A stretch of 10,398 nucleotides of DNA, taken from an uncultured Actinomycetospora sp. Its GTDB lineage: Bacteria; Actinomycetota; Actinomycetes; Mycobacteriales; Pseudonocardiaceae. The stretch spans positions 1-10,398 of the forward strand of contig CADCTH010000632.1 of NCBI GenBank assembly GCA_902805495.1. Reading direction: 5' to 3'. A program made the position numbers and the translations under genes. Below the pieces are notes generated by a model. It saw nothing but the letters and a program-made list of their open reading frames with translations. It was not told where the DNA came from and did no database searches. How positions within the stretch are numbered: the first letter of the stretch is position 1; each line of letters begins with the position of its first letter. This document shows positions 1-6,291 of this stretch, one piece after another.

Positions 1-343
1 CCGACAGGCCCTTCTGCCCGGCGGCGAGGTTGCGCCGGTAGAACGCGTTGGACTCCGCGGCCGTGGAGAAGCCGGCGTACTGGCGCACCGTCCACGGCTG
101 GGTCACGTACATCGTCGGGTACGGCCCGCGCAGGTAGGGCGTGATGCCCGGGTAGGTGCGCAGGAAGTCGAGGCCCTCGAGGTCGGCGTCGGTGTAGAGC
201 GGCTTGACGCCGATGCCCTCAGGGGTCTCCCAGACGAGGTCCTCGGCGCCCTTGCCGGTGGCCTCCTCGAGCGCGGTCTCCCAGTCGCCCGACGGGGCCG
301 TGGGCGTGCCGAGCTCGACGTCGGTGAAGTCGGGGATGCTCAT
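1..343 (-). CDS. mutB: Methylmalonyl-CoA mutase large (alpha) subunit, N-terminal part
   Basis: Catalytic chain of adenosylcobalamin-dependent methylmalonyl-CoA mutase, which interconverts (R)-methylmalonyl-CoA and succinyl-CoA in the cytoplasm. Only the first 114 residues are in the window; the gene runs off the left edge. The reading MSIPDFTDVELG... contains the family hallmark around residues 77-114: RGPYPTMY, then QPWTVRQYAGFST and AESNAFYRRNLAAGQKGLS. The Tyr of TMY matches the active-site tyrosine of the family (TyrA89 in Propionibacterium shermanii). The TIM-barrel core and the B12-binding domain with DxHxxG must lie outside the window. The ATG overlaps the mutA stop as ATGA, and a strong Shine-Dalgarno AGGGAGAGG (356-348) sits four bases upstream, so the two chains are probably made in a fixed ratio from one mRNA. 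Identification is confident. Confidence 0.95.
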   Translation of the reverse strand, partial: MSIPDFTDVELGTPTAPSGDWETALEEATGKGAEDLVWETPEGIGVKPLYTDADLEGLDFLRTYPGITPYLRGPYPTMYVTQPWTVRQYAGFSTAAESNAFYRRNLAAGQKGLS

Positions 344-2280
344 CGGACCTCTCCCTCATTCTCGGCAAGGGCTTCGAGCGTGTCGCGCAGGACGGCGGCG
401 GCGTCGCACCCGGCGTAGAGGGTGGCGTCGATGTTGTCGGAGCCCTCGACGTCCCTCTTCCCCGCCAGCAGGACGCGGGTGGCCCCCGCGTCGCGCAGGG
501 CGGCCGCGACGGCGGCGGCGTGCTGGTCGTAGACCCTGTCCGACGACGCGATCACCGCCACGGGGGTGCCGGCGTCGCGGAACGCGGTCGCGATCTCCTG
601 CGGGTCGGTGCCGCCGGGGCCGTCGGTGGTGGCGACGCCGCCGGCGTGGAAGAGGTTCGTGGTGAACGAGGCGCGTGCGGTGTACTCGGCGAGCTTCCCG
701 ACGGTGGCGAGGAAGACCGTCGGCCGGGTGGCGGCGGCGTCGGCGCGGTCGCGGAGGTGCTCGAACACCTCGGCGTAGCGCCGCCGCGGCAGTCCGCCGT
801 CGTGCGGGGTGTCGGGAGCGGGCTCGCGGCGCGGCAGGTCCTCGTGCAGGTTCGGGAACTCGCTGACGCCGGTGATGGGGTCCTCGCGGCGGGCGATGCG
901 GGCGGCCCGCTGCTCCCAGGTCGCGTCGAGGCGGGCGGCGAGGCTCCCCTCGTCGAGCACCGCGACGATGCCGCCGTCGCGCTCGATGCGGGTGAACTCG
1001 TCCCAGGCCTTCTGCGCCAGCGCGTCGGTCAGCGACTCGACGTACCAGGAGCCGCCGGCGGGGTCGATGACGTGCGCGAGGTGCGACTCCTCGAGCAGCA
1101 GCGCCTGGGTGTTGCGCGCCAGGCGCCGGGCGGCCTCGTCGGGGCGGCCCAGCTCGCTGTCGAACGGGAGGACGGTGACCGCCGCCGCGCCGCCGAGCCC
1201 CGCGCCGACGGTGGCGACCGTGGTGCGCAGCATGTTCACCCAGGGGTCGCGACGCGTGACCATCGCGGGCGAGGTGACGGCGTGCTGGTGCATGGCGCGG
1301 GCGTGCTCTCCGGCACCGGAGACGTCGCCGATGCGGTCCCAGCAGCGACGCGCGGCGCGGAGCTTGGCGAGCGTGGCGAACTGGTCGGCGGTGGCGGCGA
1401 AGCGGAACTCGATGCGCGCGAAGGCCTCGTCGGTCGCCAGCCCGGCGTCGGTGAGCAGGCGCAGCGCGTGCACCCCGGCCGCCAGCGCGGCCCCGAGCTC
1501 CTGGGCGTCGCTGCCGCCCGCGCGGTGGTAGGGCAGACCGTCGGCGACGACGGTGCGCAGCTGGGGGTGGCTCGCGGCGGCCTGCTGCGCGTGGTCGACG
1601 AGGGCGGTGCGGTAGGCGTCGTCGAGCGGGGCACCGCCCTGCGTGCGGTCGAGCAGGGGGTCGTAGCCCAGCGAGCCGGCGATCGCGCCGGCGCCGTTCT
1701 CCTCGGCGAACCGCAGCAGCGCGGCGGCCGCGCCGGGGGTGTCGCGGGCGGCGTCGAGGGCGATGGGCGCGAGGTCGACGAAGACGCCCTCGAGCAGGCG
1801 CGGCAGCGCGTCGACCGGCGGGCCGCCGGCGCCGCCGAGCACCAGCCAGAGCGACGAGACCCCGTTCTCCAGCTCGGCCACGAGGACGTCGTGGGCCTCG
1901 CTGATGCCGTCCGCGTCGGCGTCGGGCGGGAACGCGTGGCGCTGGCGCACCAGCCAGCCCTCGGCGACCTGGCCCTCGGCCCGCGCGCCCCGCACGAACG
2001 GCGGCAGCCCCGGCACCCCGGTGGCGACGTCCGGCGCGTCCTCGGCGGCGTAGAGCCCGGCGATCGTGATGCCGTCGTCGGTGACCGTGGCCAGCGCGGC
2101 CTCGGCCTCCTCCGGGGAGACCTCGCGCCCGGACTTGGCCAGCACCCCGGCGACGAGCTCGCGCCACTGCTCGCGCGTGGGGTCGTCGAACTCCGCGGCG
2201 AGGGTCAGGTCCTCGGGGCTCTCGTCGAGCTGACTCCCCGGGTCCAGCTCCGCTGCGCTCCGTGTCCCGCCTGAGGTCAT
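340..2280 (-). CDS. mutA: Methylmalonyl-CoA mutase small (beta) subunit
   Basis: Partner chain of the heterodimeric mutase. The 646-residue product has a mutase barrel domain (about residues 45-480) and a C-terminal flavodoxin-like domain (about 520-640). The expected cobalamin-binding DxHxxG is absent: that position reads FLATVGKLAEY, as is usual for the non-catalytic beta chain, which does not bind B12. The end (LAENEGEVR) overlaps mutB by four bases. The start at 2280 is preferred because no Met or Val codon follows until residue 43, well into the conserved region, and a TACGAT -10 box lies seven bases upstream with no Shine-Dalgarno, implying a leaderless mRNA. Codons 5-14 consist of a DNA repeat also found in the kinase gene at 10115-10142, so the first residues probably carry no mutase function. 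Downstream mutase helpers such as MeaB are outside the window. Confidence 0.93.
   Translation of the reverse strand: MTSGGTRSAAELDPGSQLDESPEDLTLAAEFDDPTREQWRELVAGVLAKSGREVSPEEAEAALATVTDDGITIAGLYAAEDAPDVATGVPGLPPFVRGARAEGQVAEGWLVRQRHAFPPDADADGISEAHDVLVAELENGVSSLWLVLGGAGGPPVDALPRLLEGVFVDLAPIALDAARDTPGAAAALLRFAEENGAGAIAGSLGYDPLLDRTQGGAPLDDAYRTALVDHAQQAAASHPQLRTVVADGLPYHRAGGSDAQELGAALAAGVHALRLLTDAGLATDEAFARIEFRFAATADQFATLAKLRAARRCWDRIGDVSGAGEHARAMHQHAVTSPAMVTRRDPWVNMLRTTVATVGAGLGGAAAVTVLPFDSELGRPDEAARRLARNTQALLLEESHLAHVIDPAGGSWYVESLTDALAQKAWDEFTRIERDGGIVAVLDEGSLAARLDATWEQRAARIARREDPITGVSEFPNLHEDLPRREPAPDTPHDGGLPRRRYAEVFEHLRDRADAAATRPTVFLATVGKLAEYTARASFTTNLFHAGGVATTDGPGGTDPQEIATAFRDAGTPVAVIASSDRVYDQHAAAVAAALRDAGATRVLLAGKRDVEGSDNIDATLYAGCDAAAVLRDTLEALAENEGEVR
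348..356 (-). promoter_or_regulatory. Shine-Dalgarno of mutB
   Basis: AGGGAGAGG on the minus strand lies inside the last codons of mutA, four bases before the mutB ATG at 343. It fixes the mutB start and supports direct initiation as well as coupling through the ATGA overlap. Confidence 0.7.
2241..2268 (-). repeat. 28-base dispersed repeat, copy 1 (inside mutA codons 5-14)
   Basis: Read on the minus strand this copy starts GGGACACGGAGCGCAGCGGA and ends GCTGGACC. It matches 10115-10142 (plus strand) at 27 of 28 bases. Both copies have the same orientation relative to the gene they lie in, but are translated in different frames (here GTRSAAELD). Confidence 0.85.
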
Positions 2281-2287
2281 GCGCGGG

Positions 2288-2293
2288 ATCGTA
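2288..2293 (-). promoter_or_regulatory. -10 element of a leaderless mutAB promoter
   Basis: TACGAT on the minus strand fits the actinobacterial TAnnnT -10 consensus and lies exactly seven bases before the mutA ATG. Transcription would then begin at or next to the A of the ATG. No convincing TTGACN -35 is seen 16-18 bases upstream, so the promoter may depend on an activator or be weak. Confidence 0.5.
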
Positions 2294-2379
2294 GGACGGT
2301 CAGGCCCGACCGGTTCTCCTCCGTGCGACAGGCCACCGGTGCGGGCGAGCGGAATCGTTCGAGATGGGGGCCGCGGGAC

Positions 2380-2432
2380 GCAGCGAACGCGCTGTTCGCT
2401 GCTTCTACGCGCACGAAGTCCCCGTTCGCTGC
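2380..2432 (-). repeat. Three copies of a 9-base motif able to form alternative hairpins
   Basis: On the minus strand GCAGCGAAC occurs at 2432-2424 and 2402-2394, and its exact complement GTTCGCTGC at 2388-2380. The last can pair with the middle copy (five-base loop) or with the first (35-base loop), so the two stems exclude each other. The two direct copies are 30 bases apart, about three helical turns, which would also suit a protein operator upstream of mutA. The rest of the 240-base gap (2281-2520) holds the mutA -10 box, an inverted repeat at 2448-2519 and no convincing gene. Confidence 0.6.
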
Positions 2433-2447
2433 CGGGGCGCGGGGCCC

Positions 2448-2519
2448 GTCGAAGATCAGCAGGTCGTGGTGGTCGATGTCGATCTCCACGAGGTGCGTGG
2501 GGGCCTGCTGATCTTCGAC
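2448..2519 (-). terminator. Long inverted repeat just after the XRE gene, possible terminator
   Basis: Perfect 16-base arms (2448-2463 and 2504-2519; core GAAGATCAGCAGG / CCTGCTGATCTTC) enclose a 40-base loop that itself holds a 6-base stem (TCGTGG 2464-2469 with CCACGA 2486-2491). The structure starts one base after the XRE stop codon, so a factor-independent terminator without a U-tract is one reading. The arms are less GC-rich than the surroundings and the loop is long for a terminator, so a protein-binding site or a mobile repeat are alternatives. Confidence 0.45.
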
Positions 2520-2520
2520 C

Positions 2521-3084
2521 TCACCGCCGCATGTGCACGCGCTCGCCCTGCCGCCCGAACAGCGCCAGCACCTCGACCGGCCCGTCGCCCGTGCTGCCCA
2601 GCCAGTGCGGGCGGCGGGTGTCGATCTCGGTGGCCTCGCCCGGGCGCAGCACGAGGTCGTCGTCGCCGTTGATCACGCGCAGCCGCCCGGCGAGGACGTA
2701 GACCCACTCCCAACCCTGGTGGGTGGGCAGCTCGTCGGGCGGGGCGTTCCGGGCGGGCGAGAAGACGAACTTGTAGGCCGCGGGCTGCCCGGGGCTGCGC
2801 GAGAGCCGGTACATCACCGTGTCCTCGGTGCGCGCCACCGGTTCGTCGCGCGCCGGGGCGCTCTCGCGCAGCCCGACGAGCTCGTCGAGCCCGGTGCCGT
2901 AGACGGTGGCGAGGGGCAGGAGCAGCTCGAGGGTCGCGCGCCGGCCGCCGTGCTCGAGGCGCGACAGGGTGCTCATCGAGATGCCCGTGCGCTCCCCCAG
3001 CTCGGCCAGCCCGAGGCCGGCGCGCCGGCGGCGGGTCGCGAGGCGGGCACCGAGGCCGTCCAGCACGTCGTCCATGTTTGCCAT
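2521..3084 (-). CDS. XRE-family regulator with C-terminal cupin domain
   Basis: Cytoplasmic DNA-binding regulator of 187 residues. An N-terminal helix-turn-helix (about residues 12-71, with LAELGERTGISMSTLSRLEHG as the HTH core) is followed by a cupin_2 barrel (about 115-180). In the barrel, THQGWEWVYVLAGRL and later RPGEATEID and PHW resemble cupin motifs, with Gln in place of the second His of motif 1. Such proteins usually sense a small ligand through the cupin; here the ligand is unknown. The gene diverges from the flavoprotein-methyltransferase operon, whose likely regulator it is. Two starts compete: ATG 3084, which lies inside the palindrome TTGCCATCCTGGCAA, and ATG 3075 (MDDVLDGL), which has AGGATGG about five bases upstream and would leave the palindrome outside the coding region. 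I report the longer form but consider 3075 at least as likely. Confidence 0.85.
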   Translation of the reverse strand: MANMDDVLDGLGARLATRRRRAGLGLAELGERTGISMSTLSRLEHGGRRATLELLLPLATVYGTGLDELVGLRESAPARDEPVARTEDTVMYRLSRSPGQPAAYKFVFSPARNAPPDELPTHQGWEWVYVLAGRLRVINGDDDLVLRPGEATEIDTRRPHWLGSTGDGPVEVLALFGRQGERVHMRR

Positions 3085-3102
3085 CCTGGCAAGGATCCTG
3101 GC
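3078..3102. promoter_or_regulatory. Candidate operator between the XRE gene and the divergent operon
   Basis: TTGCCA-TCC-TGGCAA (3078-3092) is a perfect inverted repeat. ATCCTGGC occurs twice in direct orientation, at 3083-3090 and 3095-3102, 12 bases apart, and AGGATCCT (3092-3099) is a further palindrome. The cluster covers the upstream ATG of the XRE gene and lies about 30 bases before the flavoprotein start, the expected place for an autoregulatory site controlling both directions. No binding data are available; this is inferred from symmetry and position. Confidence 0.55.
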
Positions 3103-3134
3103 CGCGTGACGAGCCCGGGAGCACGCTCGGGGAC

Positions 3135-4088
3135 ATGGAAGAACCCCTCGACGTCCTCGTCCTCGGGGGTGGCGCGGCCGGCCTGGCCGGCGCGCTGACC
3201 CTCGCCCGATCCCGGCGCTCGGTCCTGGTGCTCGACGCCGGCGAGCCCCGCAACGCTCCGGCCGCCGGGGTGCACGCCTTCCTCACCCGGGACGGCCTGC
3301 CCCCGGCCGAGCTCGTACGCCTCGGCCGCGCCGAGGTCGAGTCGTACGGCGGCCGGATCCGCGCGGCCACCGCGACGACCGCCCGCCGCGAGGGCGAGCT
3401 GTTCGCGGTCGACACCGCGGACGGCGACACGCTGTGGGCGCGCCGCCTGCTGGTCGCCACCGGCCTCGTCGACGAGCTGCCCGACCTGCCCGGCGTGCGC
3501 GAGCTCTGGGGCCACGACGTGCTGCACTGCCCCTACTGCCACGGGTGGGAGGTGCGCGACCAGGCGGTGGCGGTGCTCGGCGCGGGGCCCAACAGCCTCC
3601 ACCAGGTCAAGCTCTTCCGTCAGCTCACCGCCGACCTCGTCTACCTGCGCCACCACGCGCCGGCCCTCACCGCCGAGGAGGCCGAGGTGCTCGCCGCGCT
3701 GGACGTCCCCGTGATCGAGGAGGAGGTGACCGCCCTGGAGACAGCCGACGGCCGGCTCAGCGGCGTGCGCCTCGCCGACGGGCGGGTGATCGCCCGCAGC
3801 GCCCTCGTCGTCGGACCGCGCTTCGTCGCGCGCAGCGGCCTGCTCGAGGATCTCGGGGTCGAGGTCGCCGACCACCCGCTGGGCGGCCGGTACGTGACGA
3901 CGGCCGACACCACCGGGCGCACGGCCGTGCCGGGCGTCTGGGTGGCGGGCAACGTCACCGACCTGTCGGCCCAGGTCGTGGCCGCAGCCGCCGAGGGCAC
4001 GATGGCCGGCGCCCGCATCAACGCCGATCTCGTCGAGGAAGACATCGCGCGGGCCGTCGCCCGCCGCCGGGAGGGAGTACCCGCATGA
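3135..4088 (+). CDS. Thioredoxin-reductase-like FAD oxidoreductase with CPYC redox pair
   Basis: Flavoprotein of 317 residues with the two-domain fold of low-molecular-weight thioredoxin reductases. Visible features: FAD dinucleotide motif GGGAAG at residues 11-16, redox disulfide CPYC at 132-135 in HCPYCHGWE, a second nucleotide motif GAGPNS at 149-154, and the C-terminal FAD motif near WVAGNVTD. The basic HRR-type motif that reads the NADPH phosphate in true thioredoxin reductases is not seen; the region reads VYLRHHAPA. Family knowledge: relatives with this look include O2-using dithiol oxidases (GliT, HlmI, DepH), which close disulfides in natural products, besides many uncharacterised actinobacterial proteins. 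The start is ATG 3135 (MEEPLDVLVLGGG), placing the Rossmann strand at the usual distance. The gene overlaps the next one by four bases (ATGA), so the two act together. The substrate is unknown. Confidence 0.88.
   Translation: MEEPLDVLVLGGGAAGLAGALTLARSRRSVLVLDAGEPRNAPAAGVHAFLTRDGLPPAELVRLGRAEVESYGGRIRAATATTARREGELFAVDTADGDTLWARRLLVATGLVDELPDLPGVRELWGHDVLHCPYCHGWEVRDQAVAVLGAGPNSLHQVKLFRQLTADLVYLRHHAPALTAEEAEVLAALDVPVIEEEVTALETADGRLSGVRLADGRVIARSALVVGPRFVARSGLLEDLGVEVADHPLGGRYVTTADTTGRTAVPGVWVAGNVTDLSAQVVAAAAEGTMAGARINADLVEEDIARAVARRREGVPA
4069..4077 (+). promoter_or_regulatory. Shine-Dalgarno of the methyltransferase gene
   Basis: GGGAGGGAG, inside the last codons of the flavoprotein gene, lies seven bases before the ATG at 4085 and decides that start. 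Confidence 0.7.
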
Positions 4089-4720
4089 CCACCCACGAGC
4101 AGTACACCGCCGCGTTCTGGGACGACCGCTACGGCGCCACCGAGCGGGTCTGGAGCGGGGAGCCGAACGCCGTCCTCGTGCAGGAGGTCGCCGGCCTCGC
4201 GCCCGGCACCGCGCTCGACGTCGGCAGCGGCGAGGGCGGGGACGCGATCTGGCTCGCCGGCCGGGGCTGGCGGGTCACCGCGATCGACGTCTCCCGGGTC
4301 GCCCTGGACCGGGTCGCGGCGCGGGCGCAGGACGAGGGCGTCGCCGAGCGGGTGACGACGAGCGTCGTCGACCTGCTCGCCGATCCGCTACCGGGCGGCT
4401 TCGACCTCGTGACCGCGCACTTCATGCAGCTGCCGGGCGCCGAGCGGCCGCGCCTGTACCGGGCGATCGCCGGCGCCGTCGGGCCGGGCGGGACGCTGCT
4501 GCTCGTCGGGCACGACCCCGAGGGCATGCCGCCCGGCGCCGAGCACCACCACCCGGCGGACATGTTCGCCACGGCCGAGGAGCTGATCGTCGAGCTGGAC
4601 GACGCGCTCGCGGGGTGGACGATCGAGGTCGCCGAGCGCCGCGGCCGCGACGCGGTCCAGCCCGACGGCCGCCCGCGCTTCCTCTACGACGCCGTCCTGC
4701 GCGCCCGCCGTCCCATGTGA
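4085..4720 (+). CDS. Class I SAM-dependent methyltransferase
   Basis: Cytoplasmic methyltransferase of 211 residues. Motif I is clear at residues 44-52 (LDVGSGEGG), followed by the acidic residue at the end of strand 2 (AIDVS, Asp68) and a post-motif region FDLVTAHFMQLPG. The N-terminus (YTAAFWDDRYG...WSGEPN) resembles the TehB / thiopurine S-methyltransferase-like branch, whose members methylate tellurite, selenium or thiol compounds; the substrate here cannot be read from the sequence. The coding region overlaps the flavoprotein gene by four bases and shares its control. Together with that enzyme it could methylate a thiol that the flavoprotein oxidises, or act on the same metabolite (inference). 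Its stop codon is part of the hairpin at 4717-4756. Confidence 0.85.
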   Translation: MTTHEQYTAAFWDDRYGATERVWSGEPNAVLVQEVAGLAPGTALDVGSGEGGDAIWLAGRGWRVTAIDVSRVALDRVAARAQDEGVAERVTTSVVDLLADPLPGGFDLVTAHFMQLPGAERPRLYRAIAGAVGPGGTLLLVGHDPEGMPPGAEHHHPADMFATAEELIVELDDALAGWTIEVAERRGRDAVQPDGRPRFLYDAVLRARRPM

Positions 4721-4756
4721 GCGATCTCCGGGCCTATAGGCCCAAAGATCGCTCAC
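4717..4756. terminator. Bidirectional terminator hairpin shared by convergent genes
   Basis: GTGAGCGATCT (4717-4727) pairs perfectly with AGATCGCTCAC (4746-4756). Inside, GGGCCTATAGGCCC (4730-4743) is itself a perfect palindrome, and only a CC/AA mismatch separates the two stems. The TGA of the methyltransferase (4718-4720) and the TGA of the synthetase (4755-4753, minus) are the mirrored positions of the outer stem. No U-tract follows in either direction, as is common for actinobacterial terminators. Confidence 0.85.
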
Positions 4757-6195
4757 GTAGACAGGCGCGCCTTCTGCACCTTGCCCATCGCGTTGCGGGG
4801 CAGGGCGTCGACGACGCGGACCTCGCGGGGTCGCTTGTGGGCCGAGAGGCGGTCGGCGACGAAGGCGATGACCTCCTCGGGGTCCACCGGCTCCCCGGCG
4901 AGCACGACGTGGGCGACGAGGCGCTGGCCGAGGTCGTCGTCGGGCTCGCCGACCACGGCGGCCTCGCTGATGCCCGCGTGCTCGAGCAGGGCGGTCTCGA
5001 TCTCGCCGGCGCCGACGCGGTAGCCGCCGGTCTTGATGAGGTCGACCGAGCGCCGGCCGACGATGCGGTGGTAGCCGCCCTCGTCGAGCACCGCGGCGTC
5101 GCCGGTACGGAACCAGCCGTCGCGGGTCCACGTCTCGGCGGTCGCGTCGGGGCGGCCGAGGTAGCCCTCGAAGAGCCCGGGGCCGCGGACCTGGAGCTCG
5201 CCGATGCTCTCGCCGTCGTGCGGCATGAGCTCGACCCTGCCGTCCTGAGGGGTCTCCTCGTCGGTGGAGGCCAGCCGGGTCTCGACGCCGGCGACGGGGA
5301 CGCCGACCCAGCCCGGGCGGCGCTCCCCGTCGGCGCGCACGGCCACGGTGATCATGGTCTCGCTCATCCCGTAGCGCTCCACGGGCGCCTGCCCGGTGTG
5401 CTCGCGCAGCTGCTCGAACACGCGCACGGGCAGGGGCGCGCTGCCCGAGACGAGCAGGCGCGCCGGGCGCAGGGCGGCCGCGGCGTCGGGGTCGGCGGCG
5501 ACGCGCGACCAGATCGTCGGGACGCCGAAGAGCAGGGTCGCCCCCTGCTCGCGCACGGCCGCCGCGTAGGACGCCGGCTTCGGCCGCCCGACGTGCACCA
5601 GCGGCGACCCCACGCGCAGCGCGCCGAACACGCCGAGCACCAGTCCGTGCACGTGGAACAGGGGCAGGCCGTGGGCCAGGGTGTCGTCGGCGGTCCACCC
5701 CCAGGCGTCGAAGAGCCCGTCGAGGCCCGCACCCATCGCGGCCTTCGACAGCAGCACCCCCTTGGGCGCGCCGGTGGTGCCCGAGGTGTAGAGGACCAGC
5801 GCCGGGCCGTCGTGCGGGACCTCGCGGGCGGGGTCGCCGCTGCGGCGGTTGAGGTCGACCTTGCGCACCGGCAGCGTGATCTCCGGCGGGCGCTCGCCGA
5901 TCCACAGCGACGCCCCCGAGTCGGCGAGCACGTGCGCGCGCTCGCCGGGGCCGACGTCCGGGGGCACGGGGACGACCGGGACGCCGGCGAGCAGTCCGCC
6001 GACCATGGCGACGAGCGTGCGCGCCGTCGGCTCGGCGAGGACGGCCACCGGGCCCTCGGAGGGACGCTCGGCGATCTGGTCGGCGACGACGGCCGCGGCG
6101 CCGAGCAGTTCCGGGCCGGACATGGCCGTGTCGCCGACCCGGATCGCCTCGGGATCGTCGAGGCCCCCGCCGAGCAGCGCAGCCAGCAGCGTCAT
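4753..6195 (-). CDS. matB: Malonyl/methylmalonyl-CoA synthetase-like acyl-CoA synthetase
   Basis: ANL-superfamily enzyme that would activate malonate or methylmalonate with ATP and CoA in the cytoplasm. With the start at 6195 (MTLLAALLGGG) it has 480 residues. It shows the phosphate loop YTSGTTGAPKG (136-146), PLFHVHGLVLG (178-188), FGVPTIW (223-229), SGSAPLP (250-256), YGMSET (275-280), the hinge-region TGD...GRRSVDLIKTGGYRVGAGEIE, and the catalytic lysine in RNAMGK (Lys472). The short length and the HVHGLVLG and YGM(S/T)ET regions closely resemble Streptomyces coelicolor MatB as I remember it; exact substrate choice is inference. In-frame ATGs at 6207 and 6204 and a GTG at 6234 (directly after an upstream stop) are alternatives; no clear Shine-Dalgarno decides. 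The product could feed methylmalonyl-CoA to the mutase encoded nearby or supply polyketide extender units. Confidence 0.8.
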   Translation of the reverse strand: MTLLAALLGGGLDDPEAIRVGDTAMSGPELLGAAAVVADQIAERPSEGPVAVLAEPTARTLVAMVGGLLAGVPVVPVPPDVGPGERAHVLADSGASLWIGERPPEITLPVRKVDLNRRSGDPAREVPHDGPALVLYTSGTTGAPKGVLLSKAAMGAGLDGLFDAWGWTADDTLAHGLPLFHVHGLVLGVFGALRVGSPLVHVGRPKPASYAAAVREQGATLLFGVPTIWSRVAADPDAAAALRPARLLVSGSAPLPVRVFEQLREHTGQAPVERYGMSETMITVAVRADGERRPGWVGVPVAGVETRLASTDEETPQDGRVELMPHDGESIGELQVRGPGLFEGYLGRPDATAETWTRDGWFRTGDAAVLDEGGYHRIVGRRSVDLIKTGGYRVGAGEIETALLEHAGISEAAVVGEPDDDLGQRLVAHVVLAGEPVDPEEVIAFVADRLSAHKRPREVRVVDALPRNAMGKVQKARLST

Positions 6196-6234
6196 GGCGC
6201 ACATCATGGGCACCGCGCCCCCGTCGCGCGCCAC

Positions 6235-6291
6235 CTACCCCTGGGCCAGCAGCCCGTCGACGATCACCCGCAGCCTCCACGACGCCCGGGC
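6235..6291 (-). pseudogene. Possible C-terminal remnant of a TetR-type regulator
   Basis: The minus strand reads ARASWRLRVIVDGLLAQG and stops at TAG, 39 bases before the matB start. The pattern (A-x-RL-x-x-(L/I)VDGL-x-x-Q) is typical of the last helices of TetR regulators, and every codon ends in G or C. No upstream coding region continues it beyond about 6291, where an oppositely oriented gene remnant starts. The stretch is only 18 residues, so the assignment is weak. Confidence 0.35.

Noticed and set aside
520..2274. Long open frame on the plus strand opposite mutA (584 codons)
   Set aside because: Low-complexity Arg/Gly/Val-rich translation without domains; it is the antisense shadow of a high-GC gene with a clear protein family.
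3078..3134. Longer flavoprotein start at TTG 3078
   Set aside because: The extra residues (MPSWQGSW...) come from the palindrome and spacer; ATG 3135 puts the FAD motif at the normal distance from the N-terminus.
2973..3875. Minus-strand 300-codon frame opposite the flavoprotein gene
   Set aside because: It lies antisense to conserved flavoprotein motifs and has no recognisable domain of its own.
4615..6282. Plus-strand open frame opposite matB that runs into the oxidoreductase remnant
   Set aside because: Only the portion after about 6283 resembles a protein; the earlier part is antisense to the well-supported synthetase.
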